A DNA stretch of 64,000 nucleotides from Glebionis coronaria (Eukaryota > Streptophyta > Magnoliopsida > Asterales > Asteraceae): assembly GCA_025667525.1 (NCBI GenBank), contig CM046877.1, forward strand, positions 291,210,364 through 291,274,363, written 5' to 3'. The position numbers were made by a program, and so were the translations under genes. The notes below the pieces were generated by a model. That model worked only from the letters and a program-made list of their open reading frames with translations. It did not search any database and was not told the origin of the DNA. Numbering within the stretch: position 1 is the first letter of the stretch; each line of letters starts with the position of its first letter. Below, one piece after another: positions 10,415 to 22,806 of the stretch.

Positions 10415-12860
10415 CTGCTGCGACAATCCGTCAATTTGAGGTCGTTATTTTATTCTCAAGTATTATTTAAAAATCATTATTTTATTATTAATTTATGAAC
10501 TCACTCACCTTTGGGAAGAAATAAGGGTTTACGTCTTAAAGTAGCATCGACTACGTCTAAACCAGAGAACTCTATGTTACGTGCTTACGTTTACATACAC
10601 CATTTTTGTGACAGTCCGACATTTCAGGAAATAAATTTATTCTCGAATATTATTTTGGAATTTTAATTTATGTTGGTTCATAAACTCACAAATTTACGAG
10701 AAGAAATTAGGATTTACGTGCATAATTTAGCGTCTTTTACGATAAAACCAGAAACCCTAGGTTTACGTATTTACGCTTTTGAATTCCGTTTTTGATGAGA
10801 CAATTTTTATTAGAATCGTTTTGTGCCGTAGATTCATAATTTATTAGAATCGTTTTGTGCCGTAGATTCATAATTTATAAAAAAGTATTTACGCTTTTGA
10901 ATTCCGTTTACATACACTGTTTTTGTGACAGTCCGACATTTCAAGAAATAAATTTATTCTCGAATATTATTTTGGAATTTTAATTTATGTTGGTTCATAA
11001 ACTCAAAAATTTACGAGAAGAAATTAGGATTTACGTGCATAATTTAGAGTCTTTTACGATGAAACCGGAAACCCTAGATTTACGTATTTACGCTTTTGAA
11101 TTCCATTTTTGATGAGAAAATTTTTATTAGAATCGTTTTGTGCCTTAGATTCATAATTTATAAAAACATTTTTCGTAAAACGACCCGAGGGCATGCAAAT
11201 CGAGGAAACTAGAATCGAGGAGTACCCGTAAATTAGTAGAGATGAGACAAGTGGGACACTTGTCCAACCCCCATACATGTGGCGGCAACTTAAGCTCATG
11301 GGAGCTTGTTGTCAAAGTCTTATACTAACACGAGACACATGTCTCATTTACTTGCAAACCACAAACTAAAACCATCAAACCTTCTCTCCCACTTTTCACT
11401 TACATGCAAACTAGCTAGAAATCTTCACCAAAACCTCCCTTCCTTTCTCTTGTTTCTGTCCAACCCTCACCCTAAAACACCATCTTTATAAATTTTTAAT
11501 GGACTAATAAAATGATATTGGACTCTTAATGGGCTTATTGGGCCTTAATATGTAAATGGGCTAAAACTAGTGTAACTAGTATGATAAGCCTATGTTAACT
11601 AGTACTTAACAACTAATAATGTTGTAAGGTGATAAAACCCCACTTGATCATCATATATTGACATCATTACTTATACATAACAACTTTTTATAAATTTATT
11701 GGGCATAGCCTAAGACCGAGTATTATTTGTCTAGGTTTCTGTGATCGAGTCACGCGTCGTACATCCTAATTGCTGATAACCCGTCTTCCCACACCAATGT
11801 GAGTTCATAGCCTCACACTCTTTTAAATGTTTTATAAATCCACGAGGGAGATAACATGCTAGTTCTAATAAAAATAGGACACCATTTGTCCCGATTGTAT
11901 GCTTATTAATATGGACCCGAATGATTATATGACCCAATGAATGAAATGAAATGGATTATTATTAGTTAGGTTATGTCACTAAAAGTCCCATTAGCATGAA
12001 TTATGAAATACCGAGATTTGGTAGACGCTTATGCATATAATATTACTATTTGGGGATAATCACCCCAGGTCGCGCCTTGACGGTTGATCCCCGTCGTGCC
12101 ACAGTGATTGGTAAGCGAATTTATGTATGAGAAGATTTATATAAGCGTGATTATTGTGACGACATGTTGTTTTAGATGGGCAAAGGAATTACGGGTTAGC
12201 TAACCGATATATGTTGTAGAAAAGTAACAATTTCATGCGGCTTATAATAATCCAATAATGAAAACACTGATATACGAATTGAATTATGATATATTGCCTG
12301 ACTAGCAATACGGGTTCTTATTACTGATATTATGTTCGGGTTTTGGTTTTACATAACCATCTTCATATAACGGTTTTTATTAAACTCTATACAATGTTAT
12401 AAAACGTATTGTATGATGTTTTTACGACAATTGTTCTTATAATGGTTTTGAAGGCAAAGCCTATATTAAGATTTACGACAAAGAATTGTACAAAATGATT
12501 TTCGGTAATGATTATATATACCGGTGATATATTAACGGTTTTTATTAAACTCTATGGATTCACTCGGCGTTTTCGCTGACTTTTTAACATGTCTTATCTC
12601 AGGTACTTGAAGGTAATTTTCGGGAAGACGACAAGAATTTATGGCCCGCATTTAAATAAAATTTCCATTAAAATGTTTTGTAAATTTGTATGACATACTA
12701 TAACCTGAGGACCTATGTAATTTGATATTTATGAATGGAAAATGCTTTATTATTAAACGAAGCGATTTTTAAGCGTTGTCTATGATTTGAGTTATGTGCT
12801 ATCCCGTAACACCAACGACTCTTCCGCTGATTCAAAATGTGATTATTTGGGGGTGTTTCA
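10415..12860 (+). repeat. G1 3' LTR, with an extra repeat unit and an internal deletion
   Basis: It begins TGCTGCGACAATCCGTC, like the G2 LTRs, and ends ...GGGGGTGTTTCA at 12860. S1 gag sequence follows. It has three copies of the LTR-start unit (10415, 10607 and 10924) where the G2 LTRs have two. About 35 bp is tandemly duplicated near 10808-10878. Compared with the 3341 bp 5' LTR of G2 it lacks about 1.2 kb, the stretch equivalent to roughly 28.74-29.96 kb. A conserved GC-rich block (12068-12110) and a TATA box (12138-12145) are kept. Confidence 0.78.
12138..12145 (+). promoter_or_regulatory. TATA box in the G1 LTR
   Basis: TATATAAG, directly downstream of the block 'cgcgccttgacggttgatcc' that all LTRs of this family keep. 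Same spacing as in G2 (30539-30546 and 39355-39362). Confidence 0.5.
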
Positions 12861-14543
12861 CCATTGGTAGGACATTACTGCAAATGGAACTAAGTGTCCT
12901 TTAACTAGGATAATGTCCACTGAAGTTAGGTCTCAGCGTCCTTTAAATAGGAACTCCATCACTAAGAATTGGAAAAAGAGCCCTTTAACTATGTTTGCGT
13001 CCACTATTGTGCCTACTAGTGAAGAAGTACCTCAGGTTATTAAACAACTAGAATCTAAGCCAACATCTAGGAAGAAAATTTGGAAGCCTAAGAACTCTTC
13101 TGATAGCAAATCTAAGATAAATATATATGTACCTGCTAACATAGAGGAACAATTAGATTCCGATACATTGTCTTCGTCTGGTGATATTTTTAGGTGGTCC
13201 AAATCATCCTCTGGTATTTGGACTCTGGATGCTCAAAGCATATGACCGGAGACCGCTCGATGCTTAGAAATTTCGTCAGTAAGTTTCTAGGAACGGTTAT
13301 ATTTGGCAACGACCATATTGCGAAGATCATGGGCTATGGTGAATATCAAATAGGGAATGTTACTATTTCAAGGGTGTATTACGTGGATGGACTTGGTCAC
13401 AACTTATTCTCAGTAGGATAATTTTGCGACTCAAACGTTGAGGTTGCTTTTCGACAACATAGTTTCTTCATTCGTGATCTTGCAGGAAATGACATGTTAA
13501 AAGGTTCTCGAGGGGATAATCTCTACACACTGTCCATTCAAAACATGATGGCCGCCTCTCCTGTATGCCTTCTCTCCGAAGCCTCTAAGACCAAGTCATG
13601 GTTGTGGCATCGCCGGTTATCTCATCTTAACTTTGATGCTATTAACCATTTGGCTAAAGACGAGCTTGTTCGTGGTCTTCCAAAACTTAAGTTTGACAAG
13701 GATCATTTATGTTCCGCGTGTTCTTTGGGGAAAAGCACCAAGAAATCATACAAACCTAAAGCTGAAGACACCAACCAAGAACCACTATATCTTTTGCACA
13801 TGGATCTTTGCGGGCCAATGCGTACGGCTAGTGTGAGTGGTCGAAAATATATCCTCGTAATAGTGGATGATTTCTCAAGGATTACATGGGTTAAGTTCTT
13901 AGCAACCAAGGATAAAGCACCAGCATATATTATTACTTTTCTTAAGATGATCCAGGGGCGTCTTAATGCTACTGTTCGCCGCATTCGAACTGATAATGGA
14001 GCTGAGTTCGTTAATCAGACTCTACAAGACTATTATGAAGAGGTCGGTATTTCACATGAAACTTCAGTTGCTCGCACTCCACAACAAAACAGTGTCGTGG
14101 AAAGACGTAACCGTACACTTCTGGAAGCTGATAGAACCATGTTGATTTATGCGAATGCTCCTTTATTCTTATGGGCTGAAGTAGTGGCAACCGCATGTTA
14201 TACCCAAAACCACTCCATCATTCGTAAGAGCCATGGAAAAACTCCGTATGACCTACTTCATAGACACAAACCCGATATTTCATTTCTTCATGTGTTTGGT
14301 GCTCTAAGCTATCCAAATACTAATAGGGAAAATTTGGGCAAACTTCAACCGAAGGTTGATATTGGAATTTTCATTGGTTACTCACCCGCAAAGAAAGCTT
14401 ACCGAATTTATATCCATCGTCTTGGCAAGATAGTAGAAACCTTGGATACCGATTTTAATGAGCTGACAGCGATGGCTTCTGAGCAACACAACTCTGAACC
14501 CGCACTTCATGAGATGGGAACCGGTACGTTTAGTTCTGGATAA
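12861..14543 (+). pseudogene. gag-pol: S1 Gag tail, protease and integrase
   Basis: The Gag tail (about 12880-13190) has the family phrase C-P-L-T-R-I. A frameshift near 13200-13240 leads into the copia protease motif W-Y-L-D-S-G-C-S-K-H-M-T (active-site D-S-G near 13219-13227). The pre-integrase H-R-R-L-S-H and C-S-A-C zinc site follows, then the integrase core: first Asp in H-M-D-L-C-G-P, second in R-T-D-N-G-A-E-F, Glu in Q-N-S-V-V-E-R-R-N-R. TAA 13419-13421 stands where the family has Gln, and TAA 14541-14543 ends this stretch. Sequence of the same protein continues downstream. Confidence 0.85.
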
Positions 14544-15287
14544 ATTCCCAACAATCCTGATTCTCCATCATTTACACCACCTACAAGGCCCGAGTGGGAT
14601 GAGTTATTTCAACCAATGTTTGATGAATTTTTTTGATCCCCCAAGTGATGATTCTCCAACACCTGCAGCAGTAGCTCCGATTCCCGAAGTTGATGCTCAA
14701 CATAATGGAAATCAGTCTGATGCATCTACTATCACTATTAAACCAGATGCACCATCCTCCACCAACTCTCAAACTACACCCGAATCATCACCCCCACTCG
14801 TTCCTAATGATGTTGAATAGGATTACTATGATCATGATTTGGAACTTTCTCACCTACAAGAGCTTCCATTCTTTGGTTCACAAATACCCGAAAACCCTAA
14901 CGGTGTGTCTACCTCAGAAGAATCTCCTACAATCGTTTACTCCAGACCACCACGGATTGAACATCACAACACCAAACGGATAAAGGATCACCCAATCCGC
15001 AATATTATTGGTGACATCGATCAACCAATCTTGACACGTCATCAACTACAAGAGCACGCATTATATTGCTTCTTTAATGCGTTTCTCTATGAGAAGGAAC
15101 CTACATTTTGGCAACAAGCCATGCAACAATTATCTTGGATTGAATCCATGCAAGAGGAACTTAATGATCTTCAACGTCTTGAAGTATAGTAATTAGTTCC
15201 TCTACCCGACAACGTTGACATCCTTTACATTGTTGTGGGTATATAAGGTTAAACTCGATTAGACTATTCCTTGCTTATGCTACTCAC
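14544..15287 (+). pseudogene. pol: S1 integrase-RT linker with deletion
   Basis: The Pro/Ser/Thr-rich linker between integrase and RT, typical of SIRE/Tnt1-like polyproteins. It changes frame at a T-run near 14627-14633 and has stops at 14818-14820 and 15187-15189. Near 15262, K-V-K-L-D joins directly to R-L-F-L-A-Y-A. S2 has about 120 extra bp at the same point (26655-26770), so about 40 RT residues are deleted. Confidence 0.75.
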
Positions 15288-16496
15288 ATGAATATGATCG
15301 TCTACCAAATGGATGTTAAGACGACATTTCTTAATGGTGAATTAAGGGAAGATGTCTACGTAAGCCAGCCAAATGGATTCGTCAACTCGGAGTATCCTAA
15401 TTACGTGTATAAGCTCAAGAAGGCTCTTTATGGGTTGAAACAAGCTCCACGCGCGTGGTACGATCTCCTATCGTCTTATCTGATATCGAAAGGCTTCTCC
15501 AAAGGCAAAGTGGACCCAAAATTATTCATTCTCAAGGAAGACAACGACATGATATTGGTACAAATTTATGTTGACGATATAATATTTGCTGCCACTACTC
15601 AAAGACTGTCTGACCATTTTGAGAAAATCATGTCCACACGTTTTAAGATGTCAATGATGGGAAACTTTTCATTTTCCATAGGGGTGCAAATTTCTCAAAA
15701 TCCCAGAGGCATCTTAATTAATCAATCCAAATATGCTCTTGAATCGTTGAAAAAGTATCATTTTGAAAACTGTGACCCAGTGGATACTCCTATGGTGGAG
15801 AGATCCAAGTTAGATGTGGATAGGGATGAGATTTCTGTCGATCCTAAACATTACCGTGGAATGATCGGCACCCTTCTCTATCTGACTGCTAGCAGGCCTT
15901 ATTTGCAATTTGCTATATGCATGTGTGCCCGGTATCAGGCTCGACCTACTAAAAAGCACTTACATGTTTTGAAAAGGATCTTTTGGTATCTTAAAGGAAC
16001 ACTTAATCGTGGTCTTTGGTATCCGAAGGATTCCTCTATTGCACTAATATAATATGCAGATGTGGATTATGCTGGGTGTTAAGATACTCGACGTAGAACT
16101 TCTAGCAGTGTGCAACTTCTTGGAGATAGACTGATTAATTGGGCATCCAAAAGGCAGAAAAGATCTGCAATATCAAGTACAGAGGCTGAATACATTGCTA
16201 TGTCCAGTTGTTGTCCTCAAGTTCTTTCGATGAGATCACAATTAACTGACTACGGTCTTGGATTCAACAAAATCCCGATGTAATGTGACAACAAAAGCGC
16301 CATTGCCCTTTGCTGCAACTACGTTCAACACTCCCGAGCAAAGCACATTGACATACGCTACCACTTTATCAAAGAGCAAGTGGAAAATGGATTAATCGAG
16401 CTGTATTTTGTCAACACTGAGTACCAGCTGGCGGATATATTCACAAAGCCCTTAGATCGAGGACGTATCGAGTTTTTGATCGAAAATCTGGCATGA
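15288..16496 (+). pseudogene. pol: S1 reverse transcriptase and RNase H
   Basis: Copia RT with [22 protein letters not shown] and the catalytic Y-V-D-D at 15567-15578. RNase H follows, with T-A-S-R-P-Y-L, then A-D-V-D-Y-A-G-C and T-E-A-E-Y-I-A, ending L-A-D-I-F-T-K-P-L...F-L-I-E-N-L-A with TGA 16494-16496. In-frame stops at 16050-16052, 16080-16082 and near 16281 break the RNase H. The YVDD site and RT core are otherwise intact. Confidence 0.88.
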
Positions 16497-18375
16497 AATC
16501 ATTCTCACCGGCGACTATTCTAGAGTATCCTCTTATCGTGATCTTTTATATTATCGTATATATATAAACCACAAAAAGAAAAATACAAATATATAAAACT
16601 AACAAAACCATAAAAAAGTATAAAATCAAGAAAATCAAAAAATATTTTTCATCTTAAATCGGGCATGTCTTTTAGTACGGTAATATTTACGGCCTTAAAA
16701 ATGTCGATTAAAATTGACACGACGCCATAAATAGAGTCCGTTTGAAAGTTGTACATATTTTTAAAACATGCCCATATGGCTTGTATTTATTTCTGACTAC
16801 AACCCGCTTTTCGTATTAAATCACGTATTTCTTTTGAAAACCTTGGCTCACAACGGGAATTAATTTTCCGGGCAAGGTTTACTTAAAAACCTTGTAAGGG
16901 AACAAGTTTACTTTACAACTTGGTCTAACACAAATTAGTGTACGCTTAAGTGTACTTATTTTGTTAAGATAAGAGAAATCTTATTGCCACCAGAATCGTT
17001 CCATAAAATCACTAAACGGAAAAGGTCTTCATGGATATTTGTCTCATTAAAACAATGACTACAACTCTTCATGAATAGAAAACGCGTCAGTGCTTAAGGG
17101 GGAGAAAATTTCAAATCATTTTGGATTTAAATTGGTCTTCATAAAAGTATTTTTTAGATAAATGCAAAACAATAGTCGACATCATCATATGCTATGTGTG
17201 CCTTGTGTGGATTTTGATTTGATTTTACGAATTTAACTTTGAGCGTTAGGTGTATGTGATCGTGTTCGTTTTCAAGATAAGAAGTTACGGGTTAGTGAGT
17301 TTACTAGTTCACTTGGTTTTAAAAGTGTTAATTAAACAATTTTACTAACTAGGGGACCAAAATTGCAATGTCTTGCAACAAGGGGGACCAAAATGAAATT
17401 TCTTGCAACTTTGATTGACCAAAGTCAAAACCAAACCCCCCTCCTGATCTGTTTCTTCCCATCGCAAAAATCACTCACACAAATACATATTATAACACTC
17501 GCCGCCATTGTTAAGATTTCCCAAGCTTCATTTTGCGTCAAAACACATCTAGGTAATTCATACCGTATGTTTTTTCATGTGTTATCTCATCTTCGTATCT
17601 TAAACAAACGACCCTTATATCTTGATCCAATCCGATTAGGGTTTGATGTTTTTTGTGTGATAAAAGTGTTAATTGAGTGATGGGATTTTTATTAGACTTA
17701 CAAAAACATAGCATATGTCCCGTAATCGATCTTACAAAAAGTTGCATTGTTATAATCGCCCACATTCCGATGGAATATTACGATGGCATGATTGTGATGA
17801 CTGCATATTTCAATGGGAATTATTGCGATGGGGTCATTCCGATGGCTCATTGCAATGGGTTATCGCGATCGGTTATTCTGATGGCTTGTTGCGATGGCTC
17901 ATTGTGATGGGTACATTGCGATGGCTTACACTGCGATGGAATACATTGCTATGGCACATTGCGATCCCACATTGCGATGGGTCATTGCGATGGCATCATT
18001 GCGATGGTGACATTGCGATGGGGCATTGTGATCGCACATTGCAATGACATTTCGATGGAGCATATATTGCGATGTACTTTGGGACTGCGATGGAGTTTGT
18101 ATTCCGATGAACTTTGATAGTGCGATGGACACATAGGACTACATAGTGATACATAGACTTATATTCATTGTGACTTGTGATACTAAAATGAACGTTGTAA
18201 GATTAAGAGTTGTTATACATAAGACAAAATACTAAGTGTAGTTTCTTCTTAGTGTTATGCAATACTATGAGGTGACATTTGTTGTGTTACATTTAACATG
18301 CTACGGAATTTTCATGGATTATGTGATATGTATGTGAGTATATATCAAGTGTATATGTGCTATTTAAGAAGGAAA
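16497..18375 (+). other. S1 spacer between pol and the extra ORF
   Basis: No credible gene. It contains a polypurine-like tract 'taagggggagaaaattt' near 17096, short G-runs in 'aggggaccaaaattgc' and 'agggggaccaaaatg' near 17350-17395, and an imperfect minisatellite (17761-18131). The short ORFs across the minisatellite are by-products of the repeat. It probably holds the promoter or the splice acceptor for the downstream ORF, but no specific signal is clear. Confidence 0.55.
17761..18131 (+). repeat. Imperfect minisatellite, core ATTGCGATGG
   Basis: About two dozen degenerate units built on 'cattgcgatgg', of which I count 16 exact GATGG cores. The unit length is 13-14 bp in the best part (17956-18050) and more variable elsewhere. 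It lies wholly within the spacer between S1 pol and the extra ORF. Confidence 0.85.
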
Positions 18376-20025
18376 ATGTCGATCACCGAAGAACAACAAC
18401 TCCAACTTGATCTTGCACTTGTTCCACTTAGTGCTAGACTGCCACCTACAGCAAATAATTTTCGTCTGAAAGACGACTTTGATCCCACTTTGGCAGTTTT
18501 CAAAGTAGCAATGGATATTCTGGATATGTCACCGATAAAGGATGCATTACGCTCCACCGCCTCAGTTCTTGAAGTCTATATGCATGAGTTTTGGACTACT
18601 GCCACAATTTAATAAGGAAAAAAATTGTCATAGCAGATTATCACCTTTATGTTCAACAACACGAACCTGACACTTGATTAGAGTCAATTTAGGCAATTTT
18701 TCAAGTTACCTATGTTAGCAACAGGAGAACACTATGTGCCTAACCCAGATATAGATGAACTGCTTAGATTAATTCGAGCTCTGAACTATGAGGGTGAAAT
18801 TCTTAATATATCTCAATTTAATACGTCACACATCGGGCAACCATGGAAAGCAATTGTCACTATCATTGTCAAGTGCCTCACTTCAAAGGTTCGTGGATCA
18901 GACGCAATGAGACCCCCGCATTTTCATATCTTTTGGGGAATCTACACTGGAGCTAAAGTGGAGTACGCACTACAACTTTGGGACGAATTTTGCCATCAAT
19001 TCACTAGCACCAAGAAGAAGTCTTTGCATCTTCCATTTCCACGGTTCACAAAGGTCATAATTAATCACTTCATGAAGAGTAATCCAGCCATTAATCCTCG
19101 TGGGAATTTCTTCTATCATACTCAAGATAGAGATAATGTGTTGGACCATATGACTGCTGATAATCAATTCACAAAGTACTCACTACGTCCAGCTCTCGTT
19201 CCTGATGTAATGATCAATGAAGGGATCAAGGAAAGTGACCCCTACCAAGAGGTGCTCCAGGATATTGAAGCATAGATTAAAGAGCAAATGTAGATCCCTC
19301 TGAGAAACAAACAGGTAAACGGAAGAAAAGGATAGCCAAGCATCAAAAGACTTCCTCATCTAAAGTGAAAAGAAAATGGAAAGAGCACCTCAATGATGAA
19401 GACGACGAAGAAGTAGATGAGATGATCAGAACGGATGACGAATAGGAAGAGCAACAGTTTCTAAGAAAGGCAAAGAAGCCAAAGAAAAACAAAGGTAAAG
19501 AAAAAACATGATGAAGACGAACCAGCTAAAGAGCATATTTCTCAAGACAAACAGATGCGTCTCACACTTAGACAGAGCAGAGAGGAGGCTTTCGCAACAT
19601 CCAAAGGTTCAGGCTTTACACCAACTGCTGACTTAGATGAATTTGGTGAACCTGATGACGATATTTACTTTTATGAAGATCCTAATGATGAAGATGTTGG
19701 TACATTCAACTTTGAAAGTCGTGAGCATAGTGAAGAGGGTGGTGGTAGTGACAACACAAAAACAAACACACTGTACCATGATGTTAATATCACCACATCA
19801 TTTTCGGCACCAACTTGCACTGTGATTTCTGAAGATGCTCATGCAACTCTCATTCCAGGAACTCAACTCCAAAGTAAGTCTACTTCTGGTTCTGATGATG
19901 TTATGAAATATCTTAATTTTGAAGGGGAAGGCGTCGAAGTCACAAATACCGATCTGTCGAAGAATGAGAATATGGTGGACGTTCCTATAAATTCAGTTAC
20001 AACAACTACCATTCCACCATTTACT

Positions 20026-20040
20026 CCCCCCCCCCCCCCC
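20026..20040 (+). repeat. C15 homopolymer inside the extra ORF
   Basis: Fifteen C in a row code a Pro run. The frame before the run and the frame after it (P-T-P-R-P-E-L-I-E-Q-P) differ, so the frameshift lies at this run. It is either a real slippage indel or a sequencing error. Confidence 0.85.
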
Positions 20041-21266
20041 GGTCATCACGAATTTCATCATACCAACTCCCAGACCTGAACTCATTGAACAACCTGTACC
20101 AACTACCGCCCCAATGACTGAACCAACACCGCCACCAATCATCTCACAACAAGTACCAACCACCGCCCAAGTAACTATAACAACACCGCCACCAATCCTC
20201 GAACAACCTGTATCATCCACAACCTCTCTAACACTTATGGTTACACCTCATCCATCATATACAGTACAACAAGTATCATCCACCTCCAATCCATTTCTCA
20301 CGGTCGATGATCCACTTATTTAGAACCTTCAAAAACAATTGGAGGATCAGGCAAAACAAATTGAATTGCTGAATGGTAGGATTCCTGATCAAGCCCCCAG
20401 AGAACATCAAAGTGACGAGTCTAAACTCAAGAAGCTATATATCCGACACCGTCTCAAAACTTAAAAGTCAGCATAGAAAGCTCCTAAAAGAAAAGGACGC
20501 ACATGACAAAGAAAATGTTGCTTTTATCAATTCCATTCAAAGTAAAGTGAAGTCATATGTCGATCAAGAGCTCCCAACTCTATTCACCACAGGTTTATCT
20601 GATCTTCATTTAATGCAATTGTTAGAAACTCGATTGATCAATATGGGCTCTAAGACAACGAAGACAAAACGCAAACTTCTGCATTATCTCAAAAAAGCCA
20701 TCATTGAAGATACACCTGAAGATGATGAAGAGTCTGAGAATGAAGATGAAGACGAAGACGATGTCAAGATAGAAGAAAATGAGGGTAATGGAAATGAGGA
20801 TAAAGATGGAGATGATGGTAAAAATGATGACGATGATGATAAAAATGAAGATTATGGGGATGATGATGATGATGATGATAATAGTGATGGGAATGGTATG
20901 GGAAAGGGTGATAAGGGCAAGAATACGGGTAAAACTGGAGAAAAGTCAAAGCATGGTAAAGAGGATAAGGAATCTGAGAAGGGTGTTGAAGAAGAAGAAG
21001 AAAGTTGTACTGGAACCAAAGAAAAGGATGTGGATGCAGAACCAACAGAGAGTGAACAACAAGAAGACAAAAAAGATGATGAAACCATTGACAGCAGCAA
21101 GGAGGATTCACCATGCATATCATTAACCATTGATGATGGAGATATAGAAAATCGTCAAAAGAACCTCCATGGTACATTCATCTCACGAGAATCTCAAACT
21201 AAAGACACAGGTATGTCCACTGCACTGGTTACTACTACTGTTTCTCCTATAGCACATGTAGAACCT

Positions 21267-21401
21267 ATGCATGAAAACGAACCTCAAGTGTCTATGCATG
21301 AAGACGAACCCCAAGTGTCTATGCATGAAGACGAACCTCAAGAGTCTATGCATGAAGACGAACCCCAAGTGTCTATGCATGAAGACGAACCCACGGTGTC
21401 T
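21267..21401 (+). repeat. Five tandem 27-bp repeats (9-residue M-H-E-D-E-P-Q-V-S)
   Basis: Units begin at 21267, 21294, 21321, 21348 and 21375. A sixth, degenerate unit begins at 21402 (M-P-E-D-D). Each is an in-frame copy of M-H-E-(D/N)-E-P-Q-(V/E)-S, so the acidic domain grew by unit duplication without losing frame. Confidence 0.9.
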
Positions 21402-22806
21402 ATGCCTGAAGATGATTCTACTATACCCCACTCTCCACCTCCTACAACGGATTAACATTACTCTGACATGGAATTCGAAGACTTAAATATACCGGAACCG
21501 ACTTTTGCTGAATCTCTTGTCATAGATGAGACTGTACAGTAGCGACAATAGATTAGTAATGCAACACCACAATATTCTTTCTCATCGGCAACAGATATTG
21601 AGCTGACTATTTTCCTCAACAATGCAATCGATTTTTCATCTTTCCTTATGTATACTCACGGGAAACCCTCTATGACTCCAGATATTCTCAAAATGTCAGC
21701 CGCAGATGTGGATTTCTTTGATACCATGAAGATCATCAACAATGAAGCTGAATATCACATCAATGAGCTTGCAAAGGCCATGAAAGCGACGACTTCAGGG
21801 ATTCAGACTCCAGTATTACAGCCTCTCACACCTATAGTCATTGCCGGTTCTAAAACTATTCCAATGGAATGTTTGTCATAATCTCGAGTATCTAGAAAAC
21901 GACGCGAAAAAATATGCTACATCAATCACCATGGTCAAGGCTATAAATCTGGAGAATGTACCTTGGATTGAAGACAAATTACCTGATGCTCTATGGCAAA
22001 AGAAGTTGCTAAAATTTTATGATCCTCACGCAGCACTTGGAACTTCTCACTGGAATACAAAGAAGAGGTTAGATTACAACCACTTCCATCGTGCACAACC
22101 AAGTTCTCCTGTTCAATCAGATCGTAAAAGTAAAAGCATACAAGGAGCCACCACTCATACGGTATTTGGTTATGACTATTTGAATGTCATTTGCTTCAAA
22201 CGCACTGATGAAAAAGAATACAATATCGATGAAAGTGACCTCCAATACCTTCGCCTTGAAGACATTGAAGATCTTCTCCTGATATTGGCTCAAGAAAAAG
22301 TCGATCACTTGTCGCCTGACATGGTAATTGCATTAAGTTCAAATCTTCGCCAATTCACTCGAAGGATCGTCAGAAAAATTCGAGTTGAAGACTTACTTGG
22401 TGTGGAGAGTTACCAACAGAAGCTAAACTTACAACGTCCTCATATAACTCCGCTCAGTCAATACCACAGAGACAATTTTCCATACATGGGAACTCTGAAA
22501 CCGGAAGCAGTGATATTTTGTTAGAACGAGACAGGAGTCACGCAATTTATGAGATTTTTAGAACTGCATAAATTCAGAGATGGCACACTCAAACACGTTT
22601 GTGATGACCTGACTGTTCTCAATGCCGGACTACCGCTTCCAACAGTTAAGTACAGATGGACAGACCAATGCAAGAAAGGTTCTAGCTACGCGATTAAGAA
22701 GATTGAGGAAACATTAAGGAGGCGCTGGTTGATAAGAAGTCTGGAACGATTCGTAGGTGGAAGACCATATGGAGCACACCAGAGGCCTACGGAACGATCT
22801 ATTTAA

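Larger units (their letters stand above)
18376..22806 (+). pseudogene. S1 extra ORF downstream of pol (SIRE 'env-like' position), broken
   Basis: About 1,475 codons if read through. The likely start is ATG 18376-18378 (M-S-I-T-E-E-Q). Parts in order: an N-terminal globular region (18376-19275) with V-I-I-N-H-F-M-K; a Lys/Glu-rich basic/acidic tract (19290-19510); a Pro/Thr-rich region (19850-20320); a coiled-coil stretch (20330-20700); a very acidic D/E tract (20710-21110); five 9-residue repeats (21267-21401); and a C-terminal domain (21840-22806) with F-G-Y-D-Y-L, L-R-L-E-D-I-E-D, G-V-E-S-Y-Q and R-S-L-E-R-F-V-G-G-R. I recognise the same order in Asteraceae proteins called hypothetical. I see no signal peptide or membrane segment, so 'env-like' describes position only. 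Stops near 18609-18690, 19273 and 22522, and frameshifts near 19300-19550, at the C-run 20026-20040, near 20420 and near 21860, make it a pseudogene. Confidence 0.7.

Noticed and set aside
17715..18047. 110-codon Trp/Asp-rich ORF
   Set aside because: Made by the ATTGCGATGG repeat reading in one frame; no gene character outside the repeat.
17761..18131. CRISPR-like array
   Set aside because: Repeats are degenerate and contiguous with no unique spacers of even length; plant retroelement context.
20764..21177. 137-codon His/Tyr/Pro-rich minus-strand ORF and other ORFs across the acidic tract
   Set aside because: Shadows of GAT/GAA-rich coding sequence of the S1 extra ORF.
18376..22806. Calling the S1 extra ORF a viral envelope gene
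   Set aside because: No signal peptide, membrane span or cleavage site seen; the acidic and coiled-coil make-up does not suggest a surface glycoprotein. Only its position resembles env.
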